This document shows positions 1 to 8,420 of a DNA stretch of 37,299 bases, in pieces (within the stretch, counting starts at the first letter, position 1; each line of letters opens with the position of its first letter). The notes below the pieces were generated by a model, which was given only the letters and a program-made list of their open reading frames with translations, did not search any database and had not been told where the DNA came from. Location: positions 1 to 37,299 of the forward strand of contig DYIZ01000051.1 in NCBI GenBank assembly GCA_020723385.1, written 5' to 3'. This DNA is from Candidatus Aquidulcis sp. (GTDB lineage: Bacteria > Chloroflexota > Anaerolineae > Anaerolineales > UBA4823). The translations under genes were made by a program, and so were the position numbers.

Positions 1-61
1 AAATCTCGCCTGCGAAAGCGGCAGCGAAAGTCAGCCGAAACTTGACTTTGTCAAAATAGTA

Positions 62-726
62 TCAATGTAAGAGCAAATTCCAAAGAGCGACGCAAAGGGC
101 AATGGCATCGTCTTCCATATTGGCCTTGCGATTGCGAAAAGCATGCACCAGGAGGTTGAAACGCCTTATGCCTGCAATCGCATTTTCAAAAAAATGCGGT
201 TACAGCTCAACGCTTGGTTTTTAACTTTTTGCTCATCGGTTAGCTGTGCTTGAGGCTTTTTCTTGCTCTTGCGTGGCTTTTGTGCGGTATATGGTCTCAA
301 ACCAGGGATGTTCTGGCGGAAACAGAAACTCGGTTTTGAGCATGGCGAAATCGTGTTCATGGCCTGAAAATGTTTTACCCACGAAAATAATCCATGGTTA
401 CCGTGGATATGCTGGTATTCTTCAGGGGGTGTCGTTTTTTTACCGCTGTACAATCCCTTTTGTCTCGCATCATCCGTTGGACGAGTATACGACGTTCTGT
501 AGCATCAATCAGCAAATCTTCGATCCATTCATAAGCTGCCCGAAATTCTTCTACAGTCTTGAGTCTTGAATTCTCGATGCGGTATGACATTCAAGTTCTG
601 CAAGGCTGTGAGCAATACCGGAAACAGCCCATGAACATTCTCGCACGCTTTGGACCGACTCAGGCTAAACTGTGTCCCCAGTACATCAAAGGTTGGATAC
701 ACTTTATTCAGGAACAGCCCTAATCA
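62..726 (-). pseudogene. Frameshifted, 5'-truncated IS5-group (DDE_Tnp_4-like) transposase remnant
   Basis: Read right to left, three frames carry successive parts of one transposase. From about 720 to 590 the protein contains YPTFDVLGTQFSLSRSKA, like the N-terminal helical part of ISL2/IS5-group transposases. From about 590 to 455 a second frame has the catalytic-core segment LLIDATERRI followed by VKKRHPLKN. From about 450 to 62 a third frame has YSGKK, KPRKSKKKPQAQLTDEQK and then, reading on past 166, a C-terminal IAGIRRFNLLVHAFRNRKA segment ending at a TGA at 64-62. Family members run these blocks in one frame (DGTERxI, YSGKKKRHTxKN, ELTxEQKxxN, IxGIKRFxxL), so at least two frameshifts and loss of the N-terminus make it dead. 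The exact breakpoint near 726 is uncertain. I did not identify terminal inverted repeats. It lies about 30 bp beyond the last cluster gene. Confidence 0.82.
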
Positions 727-758
727 TCCACCCGATTTCTGATAAATCTGTAAATCGT

Positions 759-2618
759 CTACTTCACGGTGGTAGATACCACTTTTGGGGTAGCGTTCTT
801 CTTTTCCCAAAATTCCCAACTCGACCAGCCCAGGCGTAAAATCAGCGCCGCGACTGATGCGATGACAGGAATCATAAGCAGTGATGGTATTTGTTTGGGC
901 AGATCAGAGGTAGATTTAATCAGAGGTATTAGTTCATGCGTCAATTTTACCAGGACCCATGTGGTTATCGCTGTGTCGAACAGTAGTATTATTGCTCGGG
1001 GAAACAAGATCGCGAACTGTCTCCAAATGCATTCCAAAGCATCCTTAACCCTCCTGCCTAAAGCTTGCCACCAATGATACCGTCTTTTGAATGACTCTTC
1101 ACCACTTTTTATGTCCTTCATTGCGTAAGAGAATATCAATGCGAATATGATAATAGCTAGGGCAATAATGGCAAAACAAATTTGCGTAGAACTCGGCAAA
1201 TATTCCCAGACCTGAATCCCTCTCTCGCAGTCTGGAAAAAATACCGACATCCAAACTATAAAGAAAATGAAAGTGATCAACATCCAATGGATATTTCGGA
1301 TCTGGTGCAGCAAAACGGCGACAATAACCCCGTTCAAAAGGATAATAATGGCAATTTCACCCCATGTACCTGTCCATAGAGACCGCCAACACGAAAGGTT
1401 AAATCCCAGTATCACACTAATGGCGAGAATAAACGCGCTCACATTCAGGATTACCCGGATGAAGTACCCTATATCGAAGGCATCACTTTCGCCCACTACC
1501 GGGATTTCAGGAGGAATACCTGGTTTATTCTGATCAACCGCCGGAGCGATAGGAGCTTTGTCGCGACTGACCTCTTCTGCATCAATAGTATTTTGGGGAC
1601 GCGATTTACCACACACAGGACACTGTTTTTCCCCATCTAGAAAAATTCTCCTGCACTTGGGACATTTATTGTTGGTTTGCTTGGGTAATGAGGGTACATT
1701 TGGCGTTGATTGATCGCTGCCGGGTTGTGGATCGCTTTCTCGTGAAGAGATGGAGGAATTCTCCTTTTCTTTTTTTATTGCAGGTTTCTGGATACTGCCT
1801 TCCAGCAGCCAGATGATCGCAACGACCACTGCTGGGATCACCCCATTCGACCAGGGCGGCAATAATAAATTTTTAATCGCCGAATCACTAAAGGATTTGG
1901 CGCGGTCGATGCACAATTGGATCGAATTGTCTGGCGGATTGTGTTTGACATCTTTGCCGCCATTCGCGCGGGGAGAATAATCATCTCCCGCCGTGCAATC
2001 GAAGACGCTGTCATCCCAATTAAGTGGCTGGAAAGAATCATCGGGGCGGTAGCGCCACCAAAATGTCAGAGCAAGGAGTTGATCCTCGCTTACACGGTCG
2101 GGAATGATCACGTTAAAAACGATATGCGACTGAGTACCAGGATACAGTAATTGCTCAGCATGACCTGACCAGAGTGAGTTGTCTTGGCTATCTGCCAGTT
2201 TCAGGGTAACGTGCTTCGAGATGGATTCCCCTGCCTGATCCTCAATCTCGGCTGCAACCAGAATTTCTACTAACATTGGGGACGATGGAAGAGATTTTGC
2301 CGGATCTGTTCGGGGTTGATACTTCAGCTCTATATCTACCTCACGCTCGACGAAATCGCTGACATATTTAGGTACTCGGATCGCAACCGCCAAGGAGGTT
2401 TCTTGTGTAGTGGCGATTATATCGGGCGAGGAAGTTTCCTGAGTATTGGTTATTGGGGATGGAACGGAGGCTAATGTAACATCTTGCCAGAACTCCGAAC
2501 GGTAAATCGAATTAATACACGGGTAGATCACCAGATAGTAAAGTATGAAAGCCATTCCACTCATCAGAATAGCCACGATCCAGCTCTCTCGACGCAGCAA
2601 TTTTGGAGTATCTTTCAC
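759..2618 (-). CDS. g1: polytopic membrane protein with cytosolic zinc ribbon (function unknown)
   Basis: A 619-residue membrane protein with no function I recognise. One membrane segment (about residues 13-33) precedes an extracytoplasmic, probably beta-rich domain (about 40-265). A second segment (about 268-286) and a polar linker follow. Then comes a zinc ribbon with Cys319-x2-Cys322 and Cys333-x2-Cys336, and about six further hydrophobic segments in the C-terminal third. I chose a GTG start at 2618 because GGGGAGG lies 5 bases upstream and the preceding gene's TAA at 2623-2621 sits in that spacer. An in-frame ATG 26 codons further up (2696) lies deep inside that gene and has no such site. 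The protein ends at a TAG, just before transposase debris, and its tail looks complete. It is the last gene of the cluster and is visibly AT-richer than g8-g11. A membrane scaffold or adaptor is possible but inferred. Confidence 0.8.
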   Translation of the reverse strand: MKDTPKLLRRESWIVAILMSGMAFILYYLVIYPCINSIYRSEFWQDVTLASVPSPITNTQETSSPDIIATTQETSLAVAIRVPKYVSDFVEREVDIELKYQPRTDPAKSLPSSPMLVEILVAAEIEDQAGESISKHVTLKLADSQDNSLWSGHAEQLLYPGTQSHIVFNVIIPDRVSEDQLLALTFWWRYRPDDSFQPLNWDDSVFDCTAGDDYSPRANGGKDVKHNPPDNSIQLCIDRAKSFSDSAIKNLLLPPWSNGVIPAVVVAIIWLLEGSIQKPAIKKEKENSSISSRESDPQPGSDQSTPNVPSLPKQTNNKCPKCRRIFLDGEKQCPVCGKSRPQNTIDAEEVSRDKAPIAPAVDQNKPGIPPEIPVVGESDAFDIGYFIRVILNVSAFILAISVILGFNLSCWRSLWTGTWGEIAIIILLNGVIVAVLLHQIRNIHWMLITFIFFIVWMSVFFPDCERGIQVWEYLPSSTQICFAIIALAIIIFALIFSYAMKDIKSGEESFKRRYHWWQALGRRVKDALECIWRQFAILFPRAIILLFDTAITTWVLVKLTHELIPLIKSTSDLPKQIPSLLMIPVIASVAALILRLGWSSWEFWEKKNATPKVVSTTVK

Positions 2619-2620
2619 TA

Positions 2621-4663
2621 TTACCTCCCCAGCTCGCACTTTAGGTCTTTCCCCCATAAGTCGCAGCTTACAGACGAAATTGGAGTTATTTCCCATTCAG
2701 GCCAGGATATCCGAACACGTTCACAATCTTCGAATAGATGATCAGCTATCGGCTTATAAATTTTGAGCGTGATCGTGATTCCATTTGTATCTTTGATGCC
2801 CAGCTTAACCCCATCGTCTCCATAGCTTGTTGCATACGTTCCTAGAAGGTAACAGTCGTTTCCTGTGAACTGAAAACTCGGTTGGGCTTTCTCGTATAAA
2901 GCAGGTTGGTATCTTTGATCTATGTATTTGAAAGTCAAGGCAAATCTGACATAATTTGCGGCTCCGCCTAGAGGATCATCCAATCGCTCGATAGGAGAAT
3001 GAACAGAGGGTTGATAGTAGACGGGTAGAGTTTGGGTAATCTGTGTGTATATTTGAGGTGAGCTTGCCCAATCATAAATCTGCGCGCCAAGGTCGATCGT
3101 ACCGGTTAAGGGAGGCTGATCGAGTAAATGAGTATCGGTTATCGTTGGCGACCATTGAATCCTGGGGGATAGAGGCAAATCACTGACTTTGGGTACTGGG
3201 TTTACCTCAGCCCACGACAAATCCATATTCGCTCGATAGCACTCGTTCAACTTATCCCAATCTGGGTCATTGAAATCTGTAACGCTTAAAGAGAGCGTGA
3301 AATCAATTTGATGGACCGGTAAGGCGATCTGGTTGACGTCGAGCCGATCAAACTGAATCTCGCTGCGTTTTGCCGTCCACCAATAGAAATACAAAGCGCC
3401 TTCGGCAAATTGAAATCCTGGAGGGGGACCTATCTGCCAGGTATGCGTCATACAGGACGGTAAAGGGAAGAAGCCGAACTCTGGAAGACGATGGATTATT
3501 TCCAAGGTGTCATCCTGATCTAGTTGACGATGTTCTCCATTATCGCCGGTAAATTCGAAGCCTGTCCAATTATGGATAACATCGGCCACGTAAATGGCAG
3601 CATGTCCCCATTTTAGAGGCATCTCGATACTCGCCGTTGGTTGATCTTTTGTCAGCCATCCCCAATGCCATGAGTCGGGACCATTTTCATAAGCCGGCAG
3701 CACATGTTCAGTAACGAGTTGATCGATCAACTCGCCCATTTCATTTAATAAACAGCTCAAGTTTTGGGAGATACCCCCGGAATCTATAGAATACAGCCCA
3801 TCAATATTATGATCTACATTAGCTCGATATTTCCACCAGTTCAAATTACTGTCGCCAATCACTTGCGAACAAATCAGCACAGAAAGGATCTTCGTTTTGC
3901 GATCCGAACCCAGTTGGTTAAGTGCATTTAAGGCTTCACCCTGGTAATCTAACAAACTCATACGCTGTTCATTAGGAAGGTTGCGGGTATAGTTTTGTGG
4001 ATCGAAGTTACCGTCTCCGATCAGGATGACCACACGATCTTCTTTGTTCTCAGTGATCGGCCCCAGGGTGAACTGGTCGGAAACCCGATGAATTCTGACA
4101 TAATCATTAGGAGTAAGCTTTTGGTCGAGTTTGGTATGGCTGGCTTTCTCCCAGACATCATCGTTGAACTCGATAGCCTGGAATTGTTCTCCGGCCTCAG
4201 GAGGTTTATTCAGTAAAGCTTTGCCATCATCTGGCAACGGCTGGCTGGGTGTTTCCCCGTCTCGCTTATCCAGGTGAAGCACCCGTACTTGGGCAGAGGG
4301 CGACTGAAATTTTATGACTGTTAGCAGGTAGCGAGCAATTTCGAAACGGAGGCCGTCAGGGTCACAAGGTTGGTCTTTATACTCTTCCACACTTGCTGAG
4401 CTGTCAATGATCATCACAATTTCTGGCGGCGCGGGCGGCGGTTGGGGAGTAACAGAATTGTCAAAGGTAAAGCTCTCCGACGTTTCAGGTGGTGGGGACC
4501 AAATAAAAATCCCCTGAGGAACTGGGGTCGGCGTTGCCATTGGTGCGGTGGGAGGCAATGAAGTTGCGACAGGCGTGGTGGGCACAGGTGTTGGTGTTGT
4601 TCCACCACATGACCTCAGTACGAAAAGGAGCAATAAACAACCCCTCAAGTATTTTTGGAGCAT
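2621..4663 (-). CDS. g2: vWA-domain lipoprotein
   Basis: A 680-residue predicted surface lipoprotein. The N-terminus is hydrophobic and ends in an LRSC lipobox-like site (Cys19), followed by a Thr/Pro-rich spacer (about 22-50). A von Willebrand factor A domain begins near residue 80. Its MIDAS motif D87-x-S89-x-S91 is intact, and VVILIGDGNFD near residue 210 fits the later Asp-containing strand. The C-terminal 400 residues are beta-rich and unassigned. vWA domains usually bind protein ligands through a metal ion. Start: AGGAGAGGG lies just upstream of the ATG. The gene ends inside the ribosome-binding site of g1, so the two are probably translationally coupled. It is the second vWA protein of the cluster: g14 opens it, this one is near its end. 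Lipidation is predicted from the lipobox only; the residue before Cys (Ser) is acceptable but Arg at -2 is unusual. Confidence 0.85.
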   Translation of the reverse strand: MLQKYLRGCLLLLFVLRSCGGTTPTPVPTTPVATSLPPTAPMATPTPVPQGIFIWSPPPETSESFTFDNSVTPQPPPAPPEIVMIIDSSASVEEYKDQPCDPDGLRFEIARYLLTVIKFQSPSAQVRVLHLDKRDGETPSQPLPDDGKALLNKPPEAGEQFQAIEFNDDVWEKASHTKLDQKLTPNDYVRIHRVSDQFTLGPITENKEDRVVILIGDGNFDPQNYTRNLPNEQRMSLLDYQGEALNALNQLGSDRKTKILSVLICSQVIGDSNLNWWKYRANVDHNIDGLYSIDSGGISQNLSCLLNEMGELIDQLVTEHVLPAYENGPDSWHWGWLTKDQPTASIEMPLKWGHAAIYVADVIHNWTGFEFTGDNGEHRQLDQDDTLEIIHRLPEFGFFPLPSCMTHTWQIGPPPGFQFAEGALYFYWWTAKRSEIQFDRLDVNQIALPVHQIDFTLSLSVTDFNDPDWDKLNECYRANMDLSWAEVNPVPKVSDLPLSPRIQWSPTITDTHLLDQPPLTGTIDLGAQIYDWASSPQIYTQITQTLPVYYQPSVHSPIERLDDPLGGAANYVRFALTFKYIDQRYQPALYEKAQPSFQFTGNDCYLLGTYATSYGDDGVKLGIKDTNGITITLKIYKPIADHLFEDCERVRISWPEWEITPISSVSCDLWGKDLKCELGR

Positions 4664-4729
4664 AGATTCCCTCTCCTGACATGAATTCGACTTATTTCGG
4701 CGTTATCAGTATCAGCCATAACTGCCAAG

Positions 4730-5557
4730 TTAACGATGCGTGGAACGTCGCGGAGGCGGTCGGCGAACGATAGGCCGACGCACAATCGGGCGGCGAGGAA
4801 CTGGCCTCCGCGGTAGAGACAGACGGGATAAGTGGGGTTTGGGCGTCAAGGTGATCAATACATATACAATTCCTCCAACCAGCCCTGCTCCCGCGATTCC
4901 CAATCCAACGACTACGGCTGGGGAAACCGGCGAGGCCGGTGTCAGCACAGCCTCTAGTGTGCCTTGAGTCCCATTCCATGTCGCTACGCCGCCGCTTACC
5001 CGCCGGCTGTTGCTGGAAATAATCTTGCCTCCGTGCAGGCGAAACGTGACCGGCATCAATGCGCTCATACCGGTAGTGTCTTGTGGCACAATCATCACGA
5101 ATCGCAGTTGCCCGTCCCCGATATCTGAAACCGTAAGCGCATAGGGCCAGTTTTCACTCCCGGTCGTTCCAAGCTGGCTCATCATGGCCGGGTCCGGCGT
5201 TGCCAGCCGGGATAACTGGTTCCAGCCTTGCCCTTTGATAGTGACCTTGTAAGCTGTTTCGCTGCCCCTTTGTCCACGCCCGCTCGCCCACGAGGCCTGC
5301 AAGCCTTGGTTTTCGCAATAAATCACCATCTGATCCAGGGTGGTTTCCACGGCCAGGGCGCTGATCTCTCCAGTGTCGAAACTCAAGCCAATTCCTACAA
5401 TGTCTCCTCCGACATCCGGCATCACCCCCAGGTTGAGCGAGATCGTGGTTTTCAATTCCCATCGCTCATTGGTTTGGAGCGTCAGGTCCGTTTCTTGTGA
5501 ACAAGCAGCCAGTAAGAGGCTTAATACTATTATCAGGAATAAACTGTGGTTTCTCAT
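4730..5557 (-). CDS. g3: lipoprotein with C-terminal TM and Arg/Pro tail
   Basis: A 275-residue protein with a clear lipoprotein signal (LLLAAC, Cys19) and an extracytoplasmic alpha/beta domain of about 190 residues. A C-terminal membrane segment (about 217-240) leads into a short Arg/Pro-repeat tail (RRPIVRRPIVRRPPPRR). With a lipid at one end and a membrane helix at the other, both anchors would sit in the cytoplasmic membrane and the basic tail would face the cytosol. The external domain resembles LppM/DUF3153-type domains in its order: an early VD/TDLT strand after the Cys, a central amphipathic section, and a late GKIISSNS...ATW motif. That family link is tentative. It is a paralogue of the adjacent g4: both share HxGKIISSNS followed by ATW and then the TM plus tail. 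Start: first ATG after the upstream gene, with only a weak GGGG-type ribosome-binding site. Confidence 0.82.
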   Translation of the reverse strand: MRNHSLFLIIVLSLLLAACSQETDLTLQTNERWELKTTISLNLGVMPDVGGDIVGIGLSFDTGEISALAVETTLDQMVIYCENQGLQASWASGRGQRGSETAYKVTIKGQGWNQLSRLATPDPAMMSQLGTTGSENWPYALTVSDIGDGQLRFVMIVPQDTTGMSALMPVTFRLHGGKIISSNSRRVSGGVATWNGTQGTLEAVLTPASPVSPAVVVGLGIAGAGLVGGIVYVLITLTPKPHLSRLSLPRRPVPRRPIVRRPIVRRPPPRRSTHR

Positions 5558-5597
5558 TGGCTTACCCCATAAGGTCTATTTATGGACTATATGAATA

Positions 5598-6356
5598 TTA
5601 TCTCCGGTGTGGCGACGGCGGTCGCCTGGGACGGTCCTTTGGCCGGCGAGCGCTGCCCAGGCCAAGTATCAGAACCAGCGCGCCCACTCCCACTGCCAGA
5701 AGTATCATCCCGCCTATTGCCCACGGCAGGGCAGTTTCCACAGTGACCGTAGCCCGTTTTACAGGCGTGAAAACCACATCTATCTCCCGCGGATTAGGCC
5801 AGGTCGCGGTGTTTTTCCCCTGGTGAGGAGAATTGCTGGAGATTATCTTGCCAGCGTGAAGCGTAATGTCCTGCTGATAGAGCGCCCTGGCAAAAACGTT
5901 GGCATCGCCAAGCAAGATGTACAGGTGGTATTGGCCAGGTATGGTCTCCGTCAAGGTGATCGTTTCGGGCAAGAGTTGAATGAACTGATCGTAGCTTCTC
6001 CCGCTGACTGATACCAGGTAGGAAGTCTCACTCGCCAATTGGGGACTGTTTCTTTGATACTGAATATCAATCGCTTTCGTGCCGTAATAGGAAACGAGTG
6101 TCTCTAAACCTCCTTCGACAGCATCATCCTCCACACCGCCGAAGTCTATCGGCAGCTCGAACGGCAATCCGATCCCTTCCAGCACTTTGGGCAGATACTG
6201 CCCCGCCACTTTCAAGATGCCCCCGTTGTAAACGATTTCGGATTCCGCCTTCCAGGTTCGATCATCGAAGAAAGTAATGTCAACCGTATGCGAGCAAGCC
6301 GTCATAAACAAGCTGCAAATCATCGAGATGGGCAATAGGAAGCGCGTGATTTTCAT
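5598..6356 (-). CDS. g4: lipoprotein with C-terminal TM and Arg/Pro tail, paralogue of g3
   Basis: A 252-residue predicted lipoprotein (FMTAC, Cys21). Its external domain carries the same closing signature as g3 (HAGKIISSNS then TATW). A C-terminal membrane segment (about 207-230) and a basic RRPKDRPRRPPSPHRR tail follow. g3 and g4 are therefore a tandem duplication that has diverged strongly at sequence level while keeping its architecture. The spacing to g3 is 40 bp; the gap to g5 upstream is only 6 bp, so g5 and g4 are very likely co-translated. The ribosome-binding site is weak (GAGG close to the ATG), which fits dependence on translation from g5. The function is unknown. A membrane-proximal partner of the tubulin assembly, with its tail contacting a cytosolic component, is inference. 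Confidence 0.82.
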   Translation of the reverse strand: MKITRFLLPISMICSLFMTACSHTVDITFFDDRTWKAESEIVYNGGILKVAGQYLPKVLEGIGLPFELPIDFGGVEDDAVEGGLETLVSYYGTKAIDIQYQRNSPQLASETSYLVSVSGRSYDQFIQLLPETITLTETIPGQYHLYILLGDANVFARALYQQDITLHAGKIISSNSPHQGKNTATWPNPREIDVVFTPVKRATVTVETALPWAIGGMILLAVGVGALVLILGLGSARRPKDRPRRPPSPHRR

Positions 6357-6362
6357 AGCGCC

Positions 6363-6884
6363 TCACGAAAAACGCCCATAAATCAAACCGCCAATAATCC
6401 CTGCCCCGACACACAGGGCAAAATCCACGATCAAAAACAAGGCCATTGGCGCTGCTGCGATGGTCAGGAGCAAGCCTACACCAGGTATCAATGTCGTGGC
6501 GGCTGCGCCAACCAAGAAATATACGATTATTCCAACTATTCCCAACACCACACCAGCCAGCGCCCCTTGAGCCGCGTAATTGGGGTGCCTGGAGCGCACA
6601 ACTTCATGATGTTGGCCAACCGTCCGCGTCGCCTTGTTATAAGATGACCGCGCCTGCGCCCCAGCGATAAAACCATTGAGCACGTAAGCCAAGAGCTGGA
6701 TGGGGTAGCAGATCAGACTGGCCGGAACTGTGGTGGAGGAAAAAATAGCAATGCCGACGCTGTTAACCAGAAACAGTACCAGCAAGATGGGAGTGGAAAT
6801 CAGGGCTGCTCGCAGGCCAGCCGGGGTGCGATCCCAAGGGCCAAGCGGACGCCCTAATCGAGTGGGGCGGCGATAAGTGGGCAT
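6363..6884 (-). CDS. g5: small 4-5 TM membrane protein
   Basis: A 173-residue integral membrane protein. A basic, Pro-containing N-terminus (MPTYRRPTRLGRPLG) is followed by hydrophobic segments around residues 25-47, 55-78, 105-128 and one or two more in the last 50 residues, which are rich in Gly and Ala. Start: the ATG at 6884 has AAGGAG eight bases upstream. A longer reading from 6944 would overlap g6 and lacks this site, so I reject it. The N-terminal segment recalls the Arg/Pro tails of g3 and g4 and the N-terminus of g6, and by the positive-inside rule would be cytosolic. The loop between the second and third segments (ARSSYNKATR...) is also basic. No family recognised. It sits 41 bp after g6 and 6 bp before g4. 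Confidence 0.8.
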   Translation of the reverse strand: MPTYRRPTRLGRPLGPWDRTPAGLRAALISTPILLVLFLVNSVGIAIFSSTTVPASLICYPIQLLAYVLNGFIAGAQARSSYNKATRTVGQHHEVVRSRHPNYAAQGALAGVVLGIVGIIVYFLVGAAATTLIPGVGLLLTIAAAPMALFLIVDFALCVGAGIIGGLIYGRFS

Positions 6885-6925
6885 TGATACATCTCCTTGC
6901 GGGACGAGCTCCGAGCCGTCCCGCT

Positions 6926-7420
6926 TTATGGAATCACTGGACATTCGACATCGGCAGCCGGCACGTAACGCGGCAGGCCGCCTAACAAAACTTGATACCA
7001 GAGAATCCCTTCCTGGTAGATCTTCCCTGTCACTGAGAGCACACGGCCTGACGCGATTGGCTCCTTGATGGTAACCAGCTTTGGCTCGGTATGGGCCTGG
7101 GTGTCACGACTCGCAGTGCAAGGGATAGGGGTTGCAGTAGGCAATGGCAGAGGCGTCTGAGTTTCGGTGGGCAATGGGGAGGTGGGTTCAGATTCCTGTG
7201 TCGCAGCGGCTGGCTGCGTGTTGACTGGCAACGTGGGTGTAACGGTAGGTTTGGGCCGGGAAAGGAAGATGCCGGCAACCAAAGCTGTAATGACCACGAG
7301 CAACAGGATGCCGCCCCCAACCAGCCAGTGAAAGGGAGTCACACGGAAGCGCGCCGCAGGCGGGCGAGGGTGTCTGGCGCGTGCTATTCGATAGGTGGGA
7401 CGTTCAGGTTGTCTGGGCAT
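6926..7420 (-). CDS. g6: single-pass protein with external SH3-like domain
   Basis: A 164-residue protein with a basic Arg/Pro-rich cytosolic N-terminus (residues 1-30, RPTYRIARARHPRPP) and one membrane helix (about 33-53). A Thr/Pro/Ser spacer (about 57-100) and a 60-residue C-terminal domain bracketed by Cys101 and Cys160 follow. That domain looks like a bacterial SH3-like (SH3b) fold: short strands, GRVLSVTGK, a Trp-Tyr-Gln-Val strand (LWYQVLL) and a closing YVPAADV strand. g8 ends with the same order of TM, Thr/Pro spacer and Cys-bracketed SH3-like domain. Bacterial SH3 domains often bind peptidoglycan or surface peptides, which would suit a wall-facing module; this is inferred. Start: GGTGAG upstream of the ATG, overlapping the stop of g7, so translation is coupled. 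Confidence 0.82.
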   Translation of the reverse strand: MPRQPERPTYRIARARHPRPPAARFRVTPFHWLVGGGILLLVVITALVAGIFLSRPKPTVTPTLPVNTQPAAATQESEPTSPLPTETQTPLPLPTATPIPCTASRDTQAHTEPKLVTIKEPIASGRVLSVTGKIYQEGILWYQVLLGGLPRYVPAADVECPVIP

Positions 7421-7423
7421 GGC

Positions 7424-8404
7424 TCACCAATCCGCATCGGAAAAACGATCACTCAGTGTCTGCACTGTCCTTGGCGCTAAATCGTGATATTCCTCTTCTA
7501 GCATATCCCCCAATTCGCTTCCTTTGATTTTAATCGTGCTGATAAATTCAGCCACCGGATACTCGACCCGGTAGAAAGTCACTGTGCCAGAAGTGTCATA
7601 GACTGCATAACTGGAACGCCAATCCCCATCGCGAGGCTGGCCAACACTACCGGGATTTACTAAGGCTTTTTTGCCGCCGCTCAGATCCAGGGAAATAGGT
7701 TTGTCCACCTCGACCGGGATTTTCTCAACGTTGTCGAAACCAATCTCGGCTGACTTCTGCTGAAATATGGTAGAAAGATGGGTGTGTCCAAAGAAACAGA
7801 GCGGCGTCTCCTGGTACAAAAAGGCTTCTTCGGCGTCGGCCTCATCCCGCAGATAATTTCCGTTCATGCCGCTTGGCTCGCATGGACTGGCGTGAAGTAA
7901 TGTGACATTCCCTTCATTGCCCAATAATCGCTTAGAACGGCGAGACAAAATTTCCAACGCCCCGATGGCCTCGGGAGATGCGCCAACCGTTTTACTGGTC
8001 CATCTATATACCATCATAATTGCTGTCCAGCGGAGACGCATTGTCGAGTCCTTTTGCAATGCTGTTGCAAGAGAAGCGATAGTATTCTGGTCAAACGTAA
8101 ATAGAGACGACGCAGCGTTGATACTTTTTATGGTCTGGACGCCAGTTATCAAGGTATCAACGAATTCCTTGGCGTCAATGTGTTGACTTATGGCGAAATC
8201 GTTATTGCCGCCAACACAATGTTCCAGAATGCCCTCTTTTTGGAGTAAGTCGAGCGTATCCAGGGGATAGATACCATAGACCACCAGATCGCCCAGGCAC
8301 CAAATTTGATCTACAGCCGGCTTGAGCGTGCTGATATGCGCCAATACAGACTCGAGAGCGTAGAGGTTGGCGTGAATATCGGATAAGATAGCGTAACGGG
8401 TCAT
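7424..8404 (-). CDS. g7: calcineurin-like metallophosphoesterase
   Basis: A 326-residue cytosolic enzyme of the calcineurin-like phosphoesterase superfamily. The metal-binding motifs are in order: SDIHAN (Asp9, His11), LGDLVVYG (Asp39), GNND at 66-69 (family GNHD or GNCD), LLHASP near 170 and GHTH at 206-209. The set is complete, so an active dinuclear metal phosphoesterase is likely. The substrate could be a phosphoprotein, a nucleotide or a phosphodiester, and cannot be told from sequence. The length is normal for YfcE/MPP_PAE1087-like members with a C-terminal extension. Start: the ATG at 8404 has AAGGAGG seven bases upstream; a reading from 8515 would run into g8. It lies 16 bp after g8 and 3 bp before g6. 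In this cluster with two kinase-like proteins, a role reversing phosphorylation is an attractive but unproven idea. Confidence 0.92.
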   Translation of the reverse strand: MTRYAILSDIHANLYALESVLAHISTLKPAVDQIWCLGDLVVYGIYPLDTLDLLQKEGILEHCVGGNNDFAISQHIDAKEFVDTLITGVQTIKSINAASSLFTFDQNTIASLATALQKDSTMRLRWTAIMMVYRWTSKTVGASPEAIGALEILSRRSKRLLGNEGNVTLLHASPCEPSGMNGNYLRDEADAEEAFLYQETPLCFFGHTHLSTIFQQKSAEIGFDNVEKIPVEVDKPISLDLSGGKKALVNPGSVGQPRDGDWRSSYAVYDTSGTVTFYRVEYPVAEFISTIKIKGSELGDMLEEEYHDLAPRTVQTLSDRFSDADW

Positions 8405-8420
8405 AGAACAGCCTCCTTCA

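Noticed and set aside
700-758. Possible terminator after g1
   Set aside because: Only short AT-rich stems (GATTT/AAATC) without a U-run, next to transposase debris.
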